Assembly: GCA_948146395.1 (NCBI GenBank)
Contig: OX411547.1
Location: 30,670,614-30,734,613, forward strand
Length of the DNA: 64,000 bases
From: Fragum whitleyi
Taxonomy: Eukaryota; Mollusca; Bivalvia; Cardiida; Cardiidae
Reading direction: 5' to 3'
The notes below the pieces were generated by a model. That model was not told the DNA's origin, did not search any database, and saw only the letters and a program-made list of their open reading frames with translations. Shown piece by piece: positions 58,490-64,000 of the stretch. A program made the translations under genes and the position numbers. Position 1 is the first letter of the stretch. The number at the start of each line of letters is the position of its first letter.

Positions 58490-58640
58490 CTACTTTCATA
58501 TGGATCCCATCAAAGGGTTGATGATCATGAACCTATTTTGGTTAGCAGCTGGAGGCTCGGAAAGCATATCTTGGTAGTACTGATGAGAGAAATACCAAAA
58601 AATACCAATCCATGATTGCACAAACCGTTTGCGAAATATG
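58490..58640 (+). mobile_element. SINE fragment
   Basis: GCAGCTGGAGGCTCGGAAAG, TTGGTAGTACTGATGAGAG and AATACCAAAAAATACC match the body of the SINE at 55030-55346. Confidence 0.45.
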
Positions 58641-59406
58641 ATTTTAAAAAATGAAAGATTGGCGATTAAAACTAAGTTAAATCGTTGTTTGGGAATCAAA
58701 ATCACTGTTGGAATTCTCATAGGAGTACAATTTGGTAACTCGTCGGAGAGCGACTTAAAACCTCGTTTCTACAGCTTGAATAAACTAAGGAGGCTGTGTG
58801 TATGAGATCTTTGTCGCTCACAGACGATATGATTTTACAAAGTCGTTACTTCTTGATCTTTTCAACTTCTCATTTTTATTGTTCAATTTGAAAGAAATTT
58901 TTCAACGTGTAATTCCATGCACTAAATACGATATGAATATGGAAAGATGCGTATATAAGTACATTGTACCAATATTTTGGCACTTAGTTAACCTTTGTCT
59001 GATCATGCTGATTAAAGACCTTTGCAAACTTGCGAATTGAAATCAAAGTGCTGAAACTTCTGAATACACTAATTGTGGGTCAGTTTTTGTTTAAAAAAAG
59101 TACATATAATATTTTATAGTAGATAAAGGAAATCATAGTGTGTGGACTATGATCAGACTGCACGTTTGTGCCATTTGCAAGATTGCATTGAAATTAAAGA
59201 GCTGAAAGCACTGAATGCACTTATTGTGAGTCAGTTTTTATTTCAAAAAACAGTATTTATTTTTTTTTCTAGTTTGAAAATACAAAGTAGGTTGTGTGAA
59301 CTAAGATCACACTGCTCATAATATTATTATGTGCTTATGCAAGATTGCATTTAAATGAAAGTGCTGAAAGCATTGACTGCAGTAGTTGAGAGATACTTTT
59401 CATTTT

Positions 59407-59720
59407 AACAAGAGATGTTTGTAAAACACTTATCCCCCCCCCCCCCCCCCATAAGAGCAGGTCGATGGCCTGTTCTTTGTCAATGAACAAAGGGGAATAA
59501 CTTAAAAAAATATGACGAGTAGAGTTTTGGTTCTTGTGCACTGCACTTTATAGGTGGTTCTAGCTTGCATACTTGTTGAAATATGCTTCGGCAAAAACAG
59601 GTGCACGGACCGACCGACGGACCTACCTACCAACCTACCGCCCTTTGGACGGGAGAAGATTTGCTCTTGAGATCATTTTAGGGTTGGATTGTTTAAGCTC
59701 ACCTGAGCATGTTGCTCAAG
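59407..59720. mobile_element. composite remnant of pearl-type elements
   Basis: ACAAGAGATGTTTGTAAAAC resembles a family C start. It is followed by a C tract, GGGGAATAACTTAAAAAAA, a GACCGACCGACGGACC microsatellite, and at 59693-59722 TTTAAGCTCACCTGAGCATG, the reverse complement of a family A 3' end. Confidence 0.5.
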
Positions 59721-59722
59721 AG

Positions 59723-61026
59723 GAACTATTACGGCCAATCCGAAACCGCCACGTATCAGTTGTCACGTGTGGTCGACGATTTCTGCTCCTTAATCAATGA
59801 ATCAATTTGTACCAAAATTGGCATGAATATTTCTTGGGGTACGTGTAACCCCGCACTTGCATTTGCAATAGTCCGACGGTCAATAACTGGTATGAAATGG
59901 GTCTAAAGGAACGTTGAGGTCGAGAGGGGTTTGGGTGGTCTCATATCTTTACTTGGTATCCCTAAGTTAGCCTATTCCTAAGTGTGTGGAAAATTGCCAT
60001 ATATTCTATATAAAAGTAACCGAGTAACCATTAGCTCTGTCTTTGTAGTCTCTGACATGTATAAGAACTTGTTCAAAATTGAAATATATCTTTCATATGA
60101 CCAGGTTTTAAGGTATACAGTTTTTGCGAGTCTGAAACTCCCATGCGGTAACAAGGACTCTCAAAACTATCTGATGTGAGTCCTGAGAACCATATGTTTT
60201 ATGGCTGTACTGCGTTGTAATAGTCGACTTAAAACAGTTCCTTTCTGCTCTGTTTATTCAAAAAGACAAGCATGTTTATATTAGTAAAAATACCAAGATA
60301 ATGATTTTTTTTAAAAAAAGGAAAGAAAAAATATAGATATCTATCAGTTAATTCTTCTTGCAAGCCAACTTATCATAAAAATATTAGTATTTTATTTTCT
60401 TAAAAACCAAGATTATATGAGCCTCTGCCAGACACCATTCCAACTTTTCACATTTACGCAACGCTAAGACCAGCAGCCGTACATTCTGATCAAAGTCTTC
60501 ACTTTTCAAATAAGCTACATACTTATAATCAGTATACAAAAATCAGAGATTATTTTGAACTGCGTGGCAGGCCGAGGCTTACATATTTCTGGTTTACAAT
60601 TGTAAATCAAGCTATGAAGACAGAGCATTTTAGGAAATACTGTAAATTATACCAACATCCTTACCCAAATGTAACATCATAGGCGATCGTTTCATAAGAT
60701 CTTTGTCAAAAGGTCCTTATATAGAACATTTAACAACATATAAGACACAATCGAATTTTAAAAAAAATCGTCTGTGAGCTGTATCATGTTGGTTATTTGA
60801 ATACTCGATTGTTGGTCAGTTTCTTGATCTTCAGAAAGGCAGAAAATCAGACCGTTTAAGATGTTGGCAAAATCTGAACATACCTTCCAATATGCATGGT
60901 TTCTATGGAAACCCAGGCATAGGTGACAGATCTTACTAATTTGTGAACTATTAATTACATGTAATGGTCATTAATTAGGGCAGCTGGCATTTCACGAAAC
61001 GTTGCTTTAGAATTCTAGTCTAGCTT
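59723..61026. other. no gene or clear repeat seen
   Basis: AT-rich. ATTAATTACATGTAATGGTC near 60950 also occurs near 55800 (TTAATTACATGTAATGGTCA) with GGGCAGCTGG after it, so a further dispersed repeat is likely present. Confidence 0.4.
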
Positions 61027-61207
61027 GATTTGTTTGAATGGGGTTTTACGTCGCCTTCAACAATCTTTAAAGCATATCGCGGCGCTCGGAGCACCTAACA
61101 ATGGATTCCTAGTATTTCTCTCACCGGTACTACACAACATCCTTTCCTAGCCTCCATAGGTCTACGAATATCAACACATTGGTGAGAGACAAATAGTCGG
61201 AAAGGAT
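61027..61207 (-). mobile_element. SINE, minus strand, 5'-truncated
   Basis: TTTGTTTGAATGGGGTTTTA, CATATCGCGGCGCTCGGAGC and CTCTCACCGGTACTAC match the SINE body. It faces the plus-strand copy at 61330-61503. Confidence 0.7.
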
Positions 61208-61329
61208 TAATGCCGCCGTCGGGGAAAAATCTAATTTAGAGGGATACAATTGGTAAAGCATGTTAAGCTTTCATACCAAAATTAGTGTATTGTTTTTTGA
61301 AAGAGAAGCAATTTGCAAATGTCACCGGG

Positions 61330-61503
61330 CCGCTATCATTCGCAGTAGTAGTGTGTCGGACTACCATTCGATAGGTCTCTAGTAATGGTGACAGGTGTGA
61401 GAAAAACTAGTTATCCATTCTAAGGCGCTCGAGCAGTCGCGATATGACTGAAAGAGTTTTGAAAGCGGCGTAAAACCCCATTCAAACAAACAAATAAAAA
61501 AAC
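61330..61503 (+). mobile_element. SINE, plus strand, short body
   Basis: A head-like TTCGCAGTAGTAGTGTGTCG and CCATTCGATAGGTCTC are followed by a shortened body and the tail TTTGAAAGCGGCGTAAAACC, CCATTCAAACAAACAAATAA. Confidence 0.65.
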
Positions 61504-61734
61504 GAATGATATCCGTTAGGAAAATCCTACAAAAATAGCAACTTGCTAGACTGACAAGGCTAGGGCCAAAATTGGCATTTCGGTCGAGTCTAGAATTGTT
61601 TTTAATCAAAATTCCGAATGTGCTTTATAAGTTGACCTCTGCTTGATCACGTTTTCAGTCAGTTAATATTTTGTATTGGATATATTACCGACCCCTGCTA
61701 AATCCAACTCTCTTCTAAACACTGCACCATCTTG

Positions 61735-61800
61735 GCTTAGCTCAGTCGATAACGCGATGGGTTCTCAATCCTTAAGAAATGATATCGGCCCATGGCTTTC
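61735..61800 (+). repeat. tRNA-like sequence
   Basis: GGCTTAGCTCAGTCGATAAC resembles a tRNA D-arm/A box, but no B box or acceptor stem pairing is evident. Probably a SINE remnant. Confidence 0.25.
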
Positions 61801-64000
61801 CCATCTCAACTCCAAAATTTGACCACAGTCATTGCGACAGGCGTCATTTGTCTCCCGCCAATGGGCTATTAACAAAAAGTACACGTAAGTGGGATAGACA
61901 GCTCATGGCTCGGATAAAAATGCAGTTGCACACGTATGTGGATCAACGGGAAACTATGATTCAATTTTGAAATCAGTCCAAGATTCTTGAATAAAGCCCA
62001 AAACTTTTCAATATTATAAAATGACATAGTACATAGTACATGTATTCTTGTCATCATAAAATGTGTTCGAAAGTAATAAGTAGATGTTCAATATGTATGA
62101 TTTTGTAACATTTGGGCATTATGAAAAACGAACTTGCATGTTTGGGGAAATAGAAATAGTATGTTGTCAAACGATGACTCACAAGATCGATCCGATATCA
62201 AAATTCCTCAAGCATTAGCGATGATCTATCTTGAATAGATCGTTAGCAAAATATTTGTCTTGTGAGAATTATTTGAAACTAAAAATCAGTGCCCCCCTAT
62301 TTCAAATAATCATATTAAAGAATTTCCGTTGGTATCATATTGGGTTACATATATGTATCAAACGTATAAATGCATTTCAGTAGACAGTATTTTTATTCCT
62401 AATTCTTAGTAGAATTGAAACTGAAGTATCAGTACAGGTCTGAATAACAACTATATTTATAGGTCGGTTTGAATGACCTGACATTGACGTCTGTCATTTA
62501 CGTACACAGACAAACAGCTAAAAGTATCAGATTTATAAATTGTACATATTGAATTACAGATGATGAATTTGGGATAAAAGTCAAGCTCAGATAGAATTAT
62601 TAGGACTCTATATAAATTAAATCAAACGCTTGTTTGCAACTCAATTTTTAGAGGATCGTCGTATTTGAACTATTTGTTTAAAAAAATAGATAAATAAATA
62701 AATAAAAATAAAAAAACAAACAATTTGTTTCTACATTTATACTTTTGAAATGAATAATTTTTAAATTAAAGTTATTTTGATGATCCATGCTAAATATATT
62801 AAAGGCCGTTGACTTCCTTATTTAGAAAATGAATAATCTTAAACATTAAACTAGATCACTAGTAGCGCAACCTACCCTTTGTGATCCGTACTTTGTGACA
62901 AAACAGTCATTACTATGAAAAACTTTTTTTTTCAATAAAGACCTCTGAACTGATTATCCATATCAAATACATGTTAAAAGGCTATTGAATTCCTAGTAAA
63001 GAAGAATATTTAAAAATATTTTATATAGACCCAGAGTCCTCTGTCCATTTGTTGTGCCCCTGGTAGGTTTAAAGATCCGCATATACAACCAGAGTTGTTC
63101 AATTTTGCTATTTTTGGAAGGGGTCACGTAAGAAATATTTTTGTAGAATGTGCTCAGGTGACAAGGGAGGCTCCGTGGGTGGACGAAAAACATATTAAAT
63201 TCATCTTAATTATAAATAATGACGACGGTATAGTTCCTTTTCACAGGATCTTCTTAAGGCTTTGTGTGAGAAAATATGAGAAAACATTTTCCCCTGTTTT
63301 CAACCGTTCTTATGCCTTCTGCACGGTTCAATTTGTCTTATGTTAAGTATCTTTTAATCACTATTATTATTATCAATTATTTCAAATTTTGAATTACTCC
63401 TTGTGCTCTTGTTAAAAGTTAAAATTGTTCTTCATAATCCGATTCTGTCTTCTGTTCTTATATTAAACATATTTATGATCTACATAAATCTCTAAAAATG
63501 AGGTTATGAAACAATTGCATTTGGTTTGGTCCGGAGCCATATCAGTGACCAATGTATGCTCTCCGATTTCGGACAAAATCGGAATCGCCTGTCATCAAAT
63601 GCGAAATGTTTTTTGGACTTAGGTATAGTAATTGGATTTTTCAGTAATAACCTGCATTATTTTGTTTGACTACATGAAAAATAAATTACCGGTATGCATT
63701 AAACAAAGATTTACATTGTAATATTCAAATTTGAAAATCAGAATCACTAAACCGAGTGAATCATTTTCATAGCATTTTCTGCAAATTCCACTAGGAACTA
63801 ATTAACTATTAAGCTGACCAACAATAACAATCAAACGGGAGAAAAGCCATTAAATACTATTAACAAGTAACTAGTCAGATTTATTACCACTGCCTCCATG
63901 CTATATGCAGCTAACTGCGTGCGCCAAGGTAAAATCCTAATGGACCGGATTTCTCCACATGATAGTTTTGTAAAAGGAAGTGACTAGCCGTACGGGTCCG
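61801..64000. other. no gene or clear repeat seen
   Basis: AT-rich. An A-rich simple repeat (AAATAAATAAATAAAAATAA) is near 62690-62722. Short ORFs show no recognisable features. Confidence 0.4.

Noticed and set aside
61735..61800. Functional tRNA gene
   Set aside because: A box-like sequence only; no acceptor-stem pairing or B box.

Overview
The window is animal nuclear DNA, AT-rich and intron-rich, and most likely comes from a bivalve mollusc. The evidence is an animal-type spliced mitochondrial gene, many copies of bivalve pearl/Helentron-like non-autonomous elements (tandem core repeats, a GGAC-type microsatellite, a 3' hairpin ending in CTAA), and mollusc-type tRNA-derived SINEs. The species cannot be fixed from sequence alone.

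Host gene. One host gene is clear: seven minus-strand exons between 32809 and 1575 of a mitochondrial long-chain acyl-CoA dehydrogenase (ACADL-like, fatty-acid beta-oxidation). Their phases agree and they give 341 codons without a stop. The 5' targeting-peptide exon was not found, and the last exon(s) lie left of base 1. The introns are largely filled with mobile DNA. The 12-kb intron 16811-28825 is more than 90% mobile elements.

Mobile DNA. I use letters for non-autonomous families with one common design: start ACAAGA(G), a small 5' palindrome, a subterminal inverted repeat, a tandem core, a GGAC/GACGG microsatellite, then a 3' hairpin ending CTAA or CATAA. Family A (ends CGCTCACCTGA / TCAGGTGAGCTAAAAA): 277-1090, 5614-6798, 8077-10260, 11930-13320, 17258-26146 (split), 36453-41829, and fragments. 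Family B (GCCATGAATGGC / CAGTGGAGCTAA): 14584-15778, 33257-45530 (split), and fragments. Family C: 15850-16136, 29143-29430, 44535-44790. D: 26147-28612. E: 26954-27877. F: several old copies. G: 2343-3346. Insertions within insertions are the rule.

Autonomous-type transposon. 17273-23982 is an Academ-type DNA transposon, with TIRs starting TAGTG and a 3-bp TSD (TAG). Its ~1519-codon transposase gene (18555-23114) joins Cys-rich fingers, a DDE-like core, an XPG/FEN1-like nuclease and a C-terminal CXC motif. A single in-frame TAG (20673-20675), probably a former Trp codon, breaks it. It sits in the loop of the 5' palindrome of a family A element.

Right half. A four-level nest occupies 33257-45530: family B, then an 11.2-kb TIR element, then a hAT-like TIR pair, then a family A element carrying a 4.6-kb satellite array with a 1655-bp higher-order duplication. 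A 768-bp foldback element with a perfect 8-bp TSD is at 31142-31909. A 4.7-kb element with a perfect 9-bp TSD and unusual repeated subterminal motifs is at 48189-52893. From 53 to 64 kb there are SINE copies, MITEs, microsatellites and sequence with no recognisable gene.
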